Made by a program: the position numbers and the translations under genes
Notes under the pieces: generated by a model
Databases searched by the model: none
Told to the model about the DNA's origin: nothing
What the model saw: the letters and a program-made list of their open reading frames with translations, nothing else
DNA from: Mycobacterium parmense
GTDB lineage: Bacteria > Actinomycetota > Actinomycetes > Mycobacteriales > Mycobacteriaceae
Direction of reading: 5' to 3'
NCBI RefSeq assembly: GCF_010730575.1
Contig: NZ_AP022614.1
Span: 124,001-188,000, forward strand
DNA: 64,000 nt
In this document: piece after piece, positions 20,176 to 28,648 of the stretch
Layout of the letters: each line of letters starts with the position of its first letter
Position numbering within the stretch: the stretch's first letter is position 1

Positions 20176-20631
20176 ATGCGGCGCCGTCTGCCCGGCCAGT
20201 GGCAAGCGGCGGCGCTGTCGATGGTCCTGACCGGCGCCGTTTGATCCGCGAACAACCCGTCGGGCCACCTCAGCCTGTAAATCTCCTGTAAATTGACCAT
20301 CTTAACTTGTAGACTGATCAAAATCCGGTTTGACTGACAGGCAATGTGAAGGTGCGTTGCCGGGACGGACGCGATGAGTGTCGACGCACGAATGGCGATG
20401 GAGATCCCATGGTCGCGCGCACTGTCTCGGGCACGCTCGACGGCCGGCGATCAGCAACCCGGAGGAAGGCGAGTGACGGTTGAGCCTCCGACGTCACGGG
20501 CCGCCCGCGCGGTCGAGTCTCGCCCGCTGCGCGGCGCCTTTCGGGGCGCCGACGAAACGCCCTCTGCTGCAAGCTTTTCGGGCGGAGGCCTGTCGGTCCT
20601 CCCAGCGACGTCGGTGAAAGGGAGGAATCGC
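20176..20631 (+). promoter_or_regulatory. Intergenic region with putative operator repeats before the second NarK-like gene
   Basis: This 456-bp region has an AT-rich patch at 20270-20345. It contains CCTGTAAAT twice (20274-20282 and 20285-20293), 11 bp apart and so on the same helix face. CGGTTTGACTG at 20326-20336 also occurs upstream of the first NarK-like gene. The patch looks like a separate regulated promoter. No gene is evident; the frame running upstream of the 20632 start lacks family similarity. Confidence 0.4.
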
Positions 20632-22056
20632 GTGGGGCGTTCGCACACCATCACGGTCTGGGACCCGGAGGACGAGACGGCGTGGGACGCCGGCAACCGT
20701 GCCATCGCCCGTCGCAACCTCTTCTGGCAGGTCGTGAACGTGCACGTCGCCTTTTCGGTTTGGTATCTCTGGTCGGTGATGGTGCTGTTCATGCCGCAGT
20801 CCGTCTACGGTTTCTCGACCGGTGACAAGCTGCTGGTGGGTGCGGTCGCGTCGCTCGTCGGCGGCCTCGCGCGCATCCCGTACGCGTTCGCGGCGAACTG
20901 GTTCGGGGGCCGCAACTGGACGATGTTCTCGGCGGCCATCCTGCTGATTCCGACCACCGGGGCGATATTTCTGCTCTCCCACCCCGGCCTGCCGTTGTGG
21001 CCGTATCTGCTCTGCGCCGCGCTGACCGGCCTGGGCGGTGGGAACTACTCGGCGTCGCTGGCCAAAGTCGACGGATTGTTCCCCCAGCGGCTCAAGGGCC
21101 TGACCCTCGGTCTCATCGGAGGGATGGCAAATCTGGGTTCGGCCGGCATCCAGATAGTCGGGCTCGTCGTGCTGGCCACCGCCGGCCACGAGGCGCCGTA
21201 CTGGGTGTGCGCCGTCTACCTGGTGCTGCTGGCCGTCGGCGGTGTTGGCGCCGCGCTGTTCATGGACAACGTCGCCGCGCACCGCACCGGTCTCACGGTG
21301 GCCAATCTGAGGTCGATCCTGTCGGTGCCCGACACCTGGGCGATCTCGTTTTTCTACATGTGCGCGTCGGGTTCGTTCCTCGGCTTCGCGTTCGCCTTCG
21401 GTCAGGTGTTGCAGCACAACTTCGTGGCCGCCGGACAAGGCCACGGGCAGGCGTCGTTGCACGCCGCCGAAGTCGCCTTCATCGGGCCGCTGCTCGGATC
21501 GCTGGCGCGGATCATCGGCGGCAAGGTCAGCGACCGCTACGGCGGCGGACACGTCACCCTGGCCGTCTTCGCCGCCGCCATCCTGGCCGGCGGGTTCCTG
21601 GTCGCGGTCAGCACGCATGACGACCTCGTCCGGGCCGGTGGCGGGACGGTGACGTCGCTGACGATGGCCGGTTACATCGTCGGCTTCATCGCGCTGTTCG
21701 TCTTCTGCGGGGCGGCCAAGGGGGCTGTCTACAAGCTCATTCCGTCGGTGTTCGAGGAGCGCGGCCGAGCGCTCGGACTCGGCAACGGCGAACGTCACCA
21801 CTGGGCCCGGGTCAGGTCGGGGGCGTTGATCGGGTTCGCCGGGGCGTGCGGCGCACTCGGTGGGGTGGGTATCGACCTGGCGCTGCGGGAGTCCTACGAC
21901 AGTGTCGGCACCGAAACGCCGGCCTTCTGGGTGTTTCTGGCGTGCTATGTGGCCGCCGCATTCCTCGTCTGGGTTCGCTATGTGCGACCCGGGAACAAAG
22001 ATGTAACGATGCCGGAGTCGCGGCAACCAACGACGGAGGAGACAGTCAGGACGTGA
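20632..22056 (+). CDS. NarK-type (NNP family) oxyanion transporter, copy 2
   Basis: A 474-aa transporter closely similar to copy 1 over its full length (WDPEDETAWDAGN, WSVMVLFMPQSVYGFSTGDK, GLGGGNYSASLAKV, GSLARIIGGKVSDRYGG). Both putative anion-binding arginines are kept (ARIPYAF, LARIIGG). The GTG at 20632 is preferred because GGGAGGAA precedes it by about 7 nt and the N-terminus then matches copy 1. cysC follows after 77 bp and sat beyond it, so this copy may belong to the sulfate-activation operon. The substrate is inferred only at the level of small oxyanions. Confidence 0.85.
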   Translation: MGRSHTITVWDPEDETAWDAGNRAIARRNLFWQVVNVHVAFSVWYLWSVMVLFMPQSVYGFSTGDKLLVGAVASLVGGLARIPYAFAANWFGGRNWTMFSAAILLIPTTGAIFLLSHPGLPLWPYLLCAALTGLGGGNYSASLAKVDGLFPQRLKGLTLGLIGGMANLGSAGIQIVGLVVLATAGHEAPYWVCAVYLVLLAVGGVGAALFMDNVAAHRTGLTVANLRSILSVPDTWAISFFYMCASGSFLGFAFAFGQVLQHNFVAAGQGHGQASLHAAEVAFIGPLLGSLARIIGGKVSDRYGGGHVTLAVFAAAILAGGFLVAVSTHDDLVRAGGGTVTSLTMAGYIVGFIALFVFCGAAKGAVYKLIPSVFEERGRALGLGNGERHHWARVRSGALIGFAGACGALGGVGIDLALRESYDSVGTETPAFWVFLACYVAAAFLVWVRYVRPGNKDVTMPESRQPTTEETVRT

Positions 22057-22133
22057 CTGCAGCGGGACGCCACCGGGTCTCGCTGATCGATGAATTCTAT
22101 TGCGGGTAAGTGAAGTTCATATAGGAGCAACGA

Positions 22134-22826
22134 ATGTCCAACAACATCACCTGGCACGAGCACAACATCAGTCGTGACGATCGCGAGAAGCTCAATGGCC
22201 ACCGGGGTTGTGTCATCTGGTTTACCGGGCTCAGCGGCAGTGGCAAGAGCACGGTGTCCAACCTCGTCGAACGAAAGCTGTACGAGCGGGGCATCCGGAG
22301 CTTCCTGCTCGACGGGGACAACGTCCGCTTCGGGCTCAACGCCGGCCCGGGGATCCTCGAGGAGCGGCACGGGGCCGACTTCGCCAAGCGGTTCGGTCTG
22401 GGTTTCTCCGCCGAGGACCGTGAGGAGAACATCCGGCGGATCGGCGCGGTCTCGAAGCTGTTCTGCGAGGCCGGCATCATCGCGTTGACGGCCTTCATCA
22501 GCCCGTACCGTCGTGACCGCGACGCGGTTCGCGCCACGCTCAACGACGGCGATTTTCTGGAGATATTCATCGACACTCCGATAGAGGTGTGCGAACAGCG
22601 CGACCCCAAAGGGCTTTACAAGAAAGCCCGCGCCGGTGAGATCAAGGGATTCACTGGAATCGACGATCCGTATGAAGCGCCGATGCAGCCGGAGTTGCGG
22701 CTCGAAGGCGGTCAGAAGGATGCCGACACATTGGCCGCCGAAGTGGTCGCTCACCTCGAGCGGGTGGGCGTGATCCCCGCCCTCGACCGAAGCCACGATG
22801 CGCGGGAAGGAATGGTCGAAGTCTAG
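22134..22826 (+). CDS. cysC: Adenylylsulfate (APS) kinase CysC
   Basis: A 230-aa cytosolic kinase that phosphorylates APS to PAPS, the sulfate donor for sulfotransferases. The Walker A loop GLSGSGKST is at residues 32-40. DGDNVRFGLN, EDREENIRRIGAV and FISPYRRDRD are the usual APS-binding and lid motifs, and KGLYKKARAGEIKGFTGIDD is the C-terminal signature. It is a stand-alone enzyme, not the CysNC fusion used in mycobacterial sulfate assimilation, which suggests PAPS supply for the sulfotransferases nearby. A TAGGAG ribosome site precedes the ATG. sat follows 66 bp downstream. Confidence 0.95.
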   Translation: MSNNITWHEHNISRDDREKLNGHRGCVIWFTGLSGSGKSTVSNLVERKLYERGIRSFLLDGDNVRFGLNAGPGILEERHGADFAKRFGLGFSAEDREENIRRIGAVSKLFCEAGIIALTAFISPYRRDRDAVRATLNDGDFLEIFIDTPIEVCEQRDPKGLYKKARAGEIKGFTGIDDPYEAPMQPELRLEGGQKDADTLAAEVVAHLERVGVIPALDRSHDAREGMVEV

Positions 22827-22892
22827 AAAGCTGGTCCGGCCCTGGTGCGCCGGGCACTTCAGAACATGGAGCCGAGAAAAAGAGGACATGAC

Positions 22893-24158
22893 ATGAATTA
22901 CAAAGGACACAACGGAAAACCGATCGTCGAACGCGTGTCGACCGACAATGCCGCCGCTCTGATTAAGGGCATGGCGCGGGTCCCGATCAGTAAGGCGACC
23001 GCACACGAGGTGATCAGCCTCTCCTACGGTTTCTTCACCCCGCTGACCGGGTTCATGGGGCGCCAGGAGGTCGACAGCACCCTGGACAAGATGCAACTGC
23101 CGGACGGGACGCTGTGGAGCATCCCGATCGTCTTCGACCTGTCCGCGGACGACATCGAGAAGTTCGGGATCGAAGAGGGCGGCAGCGTGGTCCTCGAATA
23201 TCTCGGTGCCCCCATGGCGATCTTCGAGGTCGGCGAGGTCTACGAGTACGACCTCGAGCGGATGGCGGAAAAGACCTACGGCACAACCGATCCACGGCAT
23301 CCGGGCGTCAAGAAGACGTTTGCTTACCAGAACCGGTTCATCGGCGGCGACATCACGCTCATCAACGAGCCGGTCTTCAACGAGCCGTTCAAGGACTTCT
23401 GGCTCACCCCTAAGCAGCACATGGACGCGCTGGCGGAGCGGGACTGGAAACATACCGTCGCCCACCAGACGAGGAACGTGCCGCACACCGGCCACGAGGC
23501 GTTGATGAAGCAGGCGTGGCTGGCCGCCAACGAGGACATGCCGGTCAACAACCTGAACACGGGCGTGCTGGTCAACGCCATCATCGGCCAGAAGCGGGTC
23601 GGTGACTACATCGACGAGGCAATTCTGCTGACGCAGAACGAGTTGCGCACCAGCGGGTACTTCCGCGAGAACGTCCACATGGTGTCGTTCACGCTGTGGG
23701 ACATGCGGTACGCGGGACCGCGCGAGGCGATCTTCCACGCCATCCTTCGGACCAACCTCGGCTGCACCCATCACATGTTCGGGCGCGACCACGCCGGCGT
23801 GGGTGACTTCTACGACCCCTACGACGCCCAGAATCTGCTCACTGAGCACCGAAGCGAGTTGGGCATCAAGCCGGTGTTCCTGCGGGAGAACTGGTACTGC
23901 CCGAAATGCCAGGAAGTCACCAACTCGGCTCTGTGCGGTCACGACTCCCAGTCGCAAAGCTTCAGCGGCAGCCTGATCAGGAGCATCCTGACCGACGAGG
24001 TGAAGCCGACGCAGAAGGTGATGCGGCACGAGGTCTTCGAAGTCGTCATGGACTGTGCCGCAAAGCACGGCGAGGGGTCACCCTTCGTGACCGAGGAATA
24101 TCTGAAAAACCGGCTGCCGGTATTCACGCTGAACCAGATGGAGGGAGCGGACTCGTGA
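22893..24158 (+). CDS. sat: ATP sulfurylase Sat, homomeric dissimilatory type
   Basis: A 421-aa sulfate adenylyltransferase that makes APS from ATP and sulfate. The active-site motif QTRNVPHTGHE (Gln192, His198, His201) and GRDHAG are intact. A zinc motif Cys336-x2-Cys339-x8-Cys348-x-His350 marks the homomeric branch known from sulfur-metabolising bacteria and archaea, not the CysDN pair standard in mycobacteria. The ATG at 22893 has AGAGGA upstream. The gene overlaps the next ORF by 4 nt (GTGA). Together with cysC it forms a complete PAPS pathway. Confidence 0.93.
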   Translation: MNYKGHNGKPIVERVSTDNAAALIKGMARVPISKATAHEVISLSYGFFTPLTGFMGRQEVDSTLDKMQLPDGTLWSIPIVFDLSADDIEKFGIEEGGSVVLEYLGAPMAIFEVGEVYEYDLERMAEKTYGTTDPRHPGVKKTFAYQNRFIGGDITLINEPVFNEPFKDFWLTPKQHMDALAERDWKHTVAHQTRNVPHTGHEALMKQAWLAANEDMPVNNLNTGVLVNAIIGQKRVGDYIDEAILLTQNELRTSGYFRENVHMVSFTLWDMRYAGPREAIFHAILRTNLGCTHHMFGRDHAGVGDFYDPYDAQNLLTEHRSELGIKPVFLRENWYCPKCQEVTNSALCGHDSQSQSFSGSLIRSILTDEVKPTQKVMRHEVFEVVMDCAAKHGEGSPFVTEEYLKNRLPVFTLNQMEGADS

Positions 24159-24472
24159 GCGAAAACGAGAAGAAGATCAAGGTCAACGTCTGGATCAACG
24201 AGGAAAGGCTCGACGCCCTGCAGCAGGCCGGGATGGCCGAGTCGGCGAAGGAAGCCTTCGCCGGGATGCGGCTGCTCGAGATCTACACCACCGAAGAGCA
24301 GAAAGACGTTGTCTTGCAGCGGTTCCCGGGGGCCAAATACGACTCGGCGACCACCAAGTCGATCGAACTGCTGCCCAAGAAGGCCAAGGACAGGCTGTTG
24401 GAGCTGTCGATCGACATGCACTCGACGGGACCCGAGGTCATGGGCCGCTTCCTCGAGGAGGCGCAACCCTGA
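24155..24472 (+). CDS. Unknown 105-aa protein coupled to sat
   Basis: A hydrophilic, charged protein with no signal peptide or membrane segment. Visible stretches are KIKVNVWINEERLDALQQAG, LLEIYTTEEQKDVVLQRFPG and a helical C-terminus (KKAKDRLLELSIDMHSTGPE). Its GTG start overlaps the sat stop (GTGA), so it is very likely translated together with Sat. I recognise no family. A small partner or regulator of Sat or CysC is a reasonable guess from position alone. A hairpin terminator follows 42 bp downstream, so this is the last gene of the unit. Confidence 0.85.
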   Translation: MSENEKKIKVNVWINEERLDALQQAGMAESAKEAFAGMRLLEIYTTEEQKDVVLQRFPGAKYDSATTKSIELLPKKAKDRLLELSIDMHSTGPEVMGRFLEEAQP

Positions 24473-24514
24473 CGGCGCATCGGTAGGGGAGCCGCACAGT
24501 AGGAGACTCCACCC

Positions 24515-24558
24515 GGCGCCGACCGGCGATTGGCAACCACCAGTCCCCGGTCGGCGCC
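24515..24558 (+). terminator. Strong hairpin after the sat operon
   Basis: GGCGCCGACCGG (24515-24526) and CCGGTCGGCGCC (24547-24558) form a perfect 12-bp stem with a 20-nt loop. No clear U-tract follows, which is common in mycobacteria. It probably ends the cysC-sat transcript. Confidence 0.6.
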
Positions 24559-25207
24559 TTCGTCGTGTCGGTCCGGTCGATTCGCGGACGGCGCACGCCC
24601 CGGGCGTCTGAGGAGCCCTCGGTAGCGCACTCGGGCGCTGCCGCTTCGGAATTAAGGCTGCCGGGGTCCGGGGGCGTGCCGTCGGCAGCCCGCGGGGCAG
24701 CTGAAAAGCGCTGTAGAGCGGCGGTTTCGGTGGCGACGTGCCGCGGGCCGGATTCGGCGTTGGTCGCAGACGACGCGCGGCGGCTGTTCGCGGGCCGAGA
24801 CGTGTCCGGAGCGCCTGTGCGCCGTCACGCGCGATGAGCTTCGTGGCGAGGTCCGCGGGGGCATCCGGCGCGCGTTTGCTGGCAAAAGGACAGGAAGAAT
24901 CCAACCGCAGTACAGGAAGTTGCCAGCTAGCCATCCCATACTTTTGATCATCACGAGTTTAAATAGGGCCGGACGGTCTGCGCGATTGCTGCGCAGCCGT
25001 GTGTGACTAAAGAACTCGAGGTCAGGGGGCCCGCCGGCCGTTGCGGTGGACCACCCGTGACCCGTTCGGCGTACTGAATAGCGACTTGGCCTGCCCGGCC
25101 CTGCCGGATGGCGGGCTGGCGTTCGGAGCCCTTCTCGGCTGCGAACCGATCCATCAGGTCTTGTTGCTGACCAGAACGTGTGAGTCACGTTCCTACGACA
25201 CATCTTT
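24559..25207. other. Intergenic region before the sulfotransferase gene
   Basis: About 650 bp without a convincing gene. Frames here have no recognisable family. An AT-rich patch at 24935-24970 (TTTTGATCATCACGAGTTTA) suggests a promoter for the sulfotransferase operon. Confidence 0.45.
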
Positions 25208-26161
25208 ATGGAAGGCATCTGCACTGTGGAAAACCAACTTCTCGCTCCGACCCGAGTCCTGCGGGATTACCTGTCGAACTCGCTGGTTTGGGAGGACTTT
25301 CTGGCCCAGGGCGGCTTCGTCGACGGCGACATCGTCGTCGCCGACCCGTTCAAGGCCGGCACCACCTGGACCCAGCGAATCGTTCAGCAGATTCTGCACA
25401 ACGGCGAGGAGCCCGAGGGCGGACTCTCCGACACGTCGCCATGGCTGGACTCCAGCTGGGGCGACCACGCCGGCATGCTCAAAGTGCTCAACGAGCAGCG
25501 CGAGGCCGGCAAGCGGCGCGTTATGAAGTCCCACCTCCCCGCCGACGCCCTTCCGATCGCACCCGAGGCGCGGTACGTGTTCGTCGGCCGCAACGGCAAG
25601 GATCTGGGGAGCAGCTTCCACAACTACCTCTACAACTTCTCCGCGCCAACCATGGAGACGATCAACAAGATCCACGCCGAGTGGTCCGGCGACCCAACCC
25701 CTCTGGTGATCCCCGAGGACATGCAGGAGTTCTTCGACAAGTGGCTCGACACCGACGGATTCCAGTGCTGCGACCTGCTCGACATCATGAGGTCCTGGTG
25801 GCGGCTCAAGGATGAGCCGAACGTGCTGCTGCTGCACTACGGACAGCTCAAGCGCGACCTGCGGGGCCAGATCGAGCGGCTCGCCGAGTTCTTCTCCATC
25901 GACCCCGCGTCGTTGCAGATGGACGTGATCGTGGAGCACTGCTCCTTCGACTACATGAGCGAACGCGCGGAGAAGATGGCGCCGTTCGGCGGTGCGCACA
26001 TGTCCAGTGCCAAGGCCTTCTTCCACAAGGGGCTCAAGCGTGATCACCGCACCGAGCTGAGGCCCGAACAGGTGGAGCGCTTCGACCGCGCCGCCCTGCA
26101 AAAGCTCGGTGCGGAGTGCGCCCACTGGCTGGAGACCGGCGAAAGCCCGGCGGCCGGCTGA
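25208..26161 (+). CDS. PAPS-dependent sulfotransferase (cytosolic Sulfotransfer_1 type)
   Basis: A 317-aa enzyme of the family that moves sulfate from PAPS to hydroxyl groups. The 5'-phosphosulfate loop is DPFKAGTTWTQR (about residues 46-57), the 3'-phosphate motif is RYVFVGRNGKDLGSSFHNYL, and a catalytic-type histidine occurs in KSHLPADALP. It resembles mycobacterial glycolipid sulfotransferases such as Rv1373 in style and length. The acceptor is unknown; a lipid is plausible. The start may be ATG 25208 or GTG 25226, each with a modest ribosome site. It lies downstream of cysC-sat, which make its co-substrate. Confidence 0.85.
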   Translation: MEGICTVENQLLAPTRVLRDYLSNSLVWEDFLAQGGFVDGDIVVADPFKAGTTWTQRIVQQILHNGEEPEGGLSDTSPWLDSSWGDHAGMLKVLNEQREAGKRRVMKSHLPADALPIAPEARYVFVGRNGKDLGSSFHNYLYNFSAPTMETINKIHAEWSGDPTPLVIPEDMQEFFDKWLDTDGFQCCDLLDIMRSWWRLKDEPNVLLLHYGQLKRDLRGQIERLAEFFSIDPASLQMDVIVEHCSFDYMSERAEKMAPFGGAHMSSAKAFFHKGLKRDHRTELRPEQVERFDRAALQKLGAECAHWLETGESPAAG

Positions 26162-26242
26162 TCCCGGTAGGACGGCATTGCAATGTCGCGGGACTTCGCC
26201 CTCAAGCGGAGTCCCGCGACGCAATGCGGGAGCTCATGGACT

Positions 26243-27241
26243 ATGGCCGAGCAGACCTTGGTGCGGCGCGACCGCCTCTTCATGGAGGCCGTCGCCCTCC
26301 TCTACATCATGGTGGCGGCCCACTGTAACGGGCTGCACTACCTATTCTTTCCCGGGCTGGCGGCGCTGTCGTACGACGCGCTGACCCGGCCGTGGGGGAA
26401 GTGGGCGAGTCAGCCCGCGCGGCTGGTGGTGACGCCGGCCCTCGGTGCAGCCATCGGGACGGCGATCACGCGGGTGTTGCCCTTCGGGGTGCCGGCGGTC
26501 CTTCTCGTCGTCACGCTGTGCCTGCTCCTTCTCGCGGCGCTGAGATCGAACATCGCGCCGGCGATCGCGGCAGGTGCGCTGCCACTGTTCCTGGGGATCA
26601 CAAGCTGGCTGTATCCCGTGTCGGTCGCGCTGAGCCTCCTCGTGTTGGTCGTCGTACTGTTGCCGTGGCAACGGCATTGTCGGCACAAGTACCGGCACGC
26701 GGGCGCGCCGGTGGCCGACACGGACGACATCCTCGAAACACCGCCGAGCGGGAACGCTTGGGCGCTGCCGTTTTTCGCGTTCCTGACCGTGGCGGCGGCC
26801 TGCGCCGCCGTCTCGGGTCTGCGGCTCATCGTGTTCCCCCCGCTGATCGTGATGGCTTACGAGATGTTTGCCCACCCCACCACATGTCCGTGGGCTCGAA
26901 AGCCGCTGGCCCTGCCGGCCGCGTGCGCGCTGACCGCGACCGCGGGATGGTTGGCCGTCAGCCTCTTCGGAAGCGGCGGCCTCGCGGCCGGGTGCGCGAT
27001 GGTGTTCGGCATCGTTGCGCTTCGCATCCTGCGCCTGCGCATGCCGCCCGCGCTGGCGGTCGGCCTTCTTCCCCTCGTCATCAATTCGCCCAGTTTCAGA
27101 TATCCGATCTCCGTGGCGGTCGGCGCGGGAGCAATGACGCTCGCCTTCGTCTTGTACCGACGCTGGATCACCGGTCGTGGCCGCACCGGCCAGGATGCCC
27201 ACAACGAAATGAGGAGTTGCTCGTGTCGAACGCCCAACTGA
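26243..27241 (+). CDS. HPP-like integral membrane protein with internal duplication
   Basis: A 332-aa protein with 10 or more hydrophobic segments arranged as two similar halves. Half one has HYLFFPGLAALSYDALTRPW and the ending SWLYPVSVALSLLVLV. Half two has LIVFPPLIVMAYEMFAHPT and SFRYPISVAVGAGAMTL. The FPPL motif and helix pattern resemble the HPP family, members of which have been linked to nitrite transport, but similarity is weak. The ATG at 26243 is favoured by a GGGAG site. The last 19 nt overlap the following antiporter gene, so the two are coupled. The substrate is unknown. Confidence 0.65.
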   Translation: MAEQTLVRRDRLFMEAVALLYIMVAAHCNGLHYLFFPGLAALSYDALTRPWGKWASQPARLVVTPALGAAIGTAITRVLPFGVPAVLLVVTLCLLLLAALRSNIAPAIAAGALPLFLGITSWLYPVSVALSLLVLVVVLLPWQRHCRHKYRHAGAPVADTDDILETPPSGNAWALPFFAFLTVAAACAAVSGLRLIVFPPLIVMAYEMFAHPTTCPWARKPLALPAACALTATAGWLAVSLFGSGGLAAGCAMVFGIVALRILRLRMPPALAVGLLPLVINSPSFRYPISVAVGAGAMTLAFVLYRRWITGRGRTGQDAHNEMRSCSCRTPN

Positions 27242-28608
27242 CCGCGGTGATAGCCGTTTTGCTTGCGCTCGTCGGATTGGCGCAGTTGCTGGGCTATCTG
27301 TTCGTCAAGCTTCGCCAGCCCAAGGTGGTTGGAGAGATCCTGGCCGGCGTCGTCCTGGGACCGGCGCTGCTCGGCCGCGTTCCGTTCTTCGATCACATGA
27401 TCCACACGGCGAGGCACAACACCCACATCCTGAGCTTCGTGTACTGGCTGGGCCTGTTGCTGCTGATGTTCGTCTCCGGCGCCGAGATGCAGCAACTGTT
27501 CGGCAAGGGCGAGCGGCGCACGGTGAGTTGGCTCGTCATCGTGGGCACCGGCATACCGTTCCTGCTCGGCCTGGGCTTCGGGCCCCACCTGATCCGGCCC
27601 AGCCTCGCCGGTCCGCACGGTAATCGCTTGTCGCTCATCATCATCGTCGCGGTGGGCGTGGCCGTCACATCGGTGCCCGTGGTGTCGAAGATCTTCGCCG
27701 ACCTCAAGATCCTCGACACCCGGTTCGCGCGGCTCATCCTGGGCGTCGCCGTCCTCGAGGACATCGTGCTCTGGCTCGCGCTCGCCATCGCGACGTCGAT
27801 CGCGGCCAGATCCCATCTGAATCCCGAACAGATGTCCCTGCATCTGCTGATCACGGTGGCCTACTTCGTGCTCGGGCTCACGATCGTCCCGCGCGCCATC
27901 CGGCTCGTCAACACCGCCCGCTGGAACGTCCTGGCGCAGCACTCGCCGACGGGCTATGCCATCGCGGTGCTGCTCGCGTATTGCGCGGTCGCCGGTGCGC
28001 TCGACGTCAACCTTGTGTTCGCTGCATTTCTGGCGGGATTCGCCTTGGTGGACAACCAGCGCCACATCTTCGACGACTCCATCGACGCGATCAGCAAGGT
28101 GTCCTTCGCCTTCTTCATTCCGGTCTACTTCGCGATCGTCGGCCTGAAGCTGGACCTCATCCGCGGTGTCTCGCTGCCGATGATCGCCATCTTCATCGTC
28201 GGCACCTGCGTGGTGAAGATGCTGTCGGTCGCGCTGGCCGGTCGGTTCGCCGGTTTCCGGGGCCTCGAGCTGATCAACCTCGGGATCACCACCAACGCCC
28301 GCGGCGGCCCGGGCATCGTGCTGGCCAGCGTCGCCTTCGACGCCGGAATCATCAGCTCGAAGTTCTACACCACGCTGGTGGTGGCGGCGGTGCTCACCTC
28401 GCAGCTGGCCGGCGCGTGGCTGGACTACGTCCTGCGAAAGGGCTGGCCCCTGCTGAATTCCGAGGCGACCCCCGAGACGGCGAGCGGCGGACCCGACGGC
28501 CCCGGCGACCCCCTGCCTGCCACCCAATCGTTTTCCGGGGACGGCGAGCTGCGTGAGTCGCGCGAGGCGGTCAGCACTGCGGCCGAGGACCGCACCGCCC
28601 CCGCCTAG
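27223..28608 (+). CDS. CPA2-type cation:proton antiporter
   Basis: A 461-aa protein with about 12 membrane segments of the Na+/H+ exchanger (Kef/CPA2) family. Typical elements are RQPKVVGEILAGVVLGPALL at the first helices, SGAEMQQLFG, SVPVVSKIFADLKILD and NARGGPGIVLASVAFDAGII near the end. There is no C-terminal RCK/TrkA-N domain; a short acidic tail follows. The GTG start has GAGGAG 6 nt upstream and overlaps the HPP-like gene. It may balance charge or pH for the sulfation cluster or for the KimA-like importer; this is speculation. A convergent terminator follows. Confidence 0.88.
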   Translation: MSNAQLTAVIAVLLALVGLAQLLGYLFVKLRQPKVVGEILAGVVLGPALLGRVPFFDHMIHTARHNTHILSFVYWLGLLLLMFVSGAEMQQLFGKGERRTVSWLVIVGTGIPFLLGLGFGPHLIRPSLAGPHGNRLSLIIIVAVGVAVTSVPVVSKIFADLKILDTRFARLILGVAVLEDIVLWLALAIATSIAARSHLNPEQMSLHLLITVAYFVLGLTIVPRAIRLVNTARWNVLAQHSPTGYAIAVLLAYCAVAGALDVNLVFAAFLAGFALVDNQRHIFDDSIDAISKVSFAFFIPVYFAIVGLKLDLIRGVSLPMIAIFIVGTCVVKMLSVALAGRFAGFRGLELINLGITTNARGGPGIVLASVAFDAGIISSKFYTTLVVAAVLTSQLAGAWLDYVLRKGWPLLNSEATPETASGGPDGPGDPLPATQSFSGDGELRESREAVSTAAEDRTAPA

Positions 28609-28622
28609 CATCGTCGGCGGCC

Positions 28623-28648
28623 CCGCCCGGTCGAAACCTGCCGGGCGG
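28623..28648. terminator. Convergent hairpin terminator
   Basis: CCGCCCGG (28623-28630) and CCGGGCGG (28641-28648) form a perfect 8-bp stem with a 10-nt loop between the ends of the antiporter gene (+) and the GAP gene (-). It can act for both transcripts. Confidence 0.6.

Noticed and set aside
24652..25224. Possible 190-aa minus-strand gene before the sulfotransferase
   Set aside because: Arg/Pro-rich random-like sequence, covers the sulfotransferase promoter and start, no recognisable motif.
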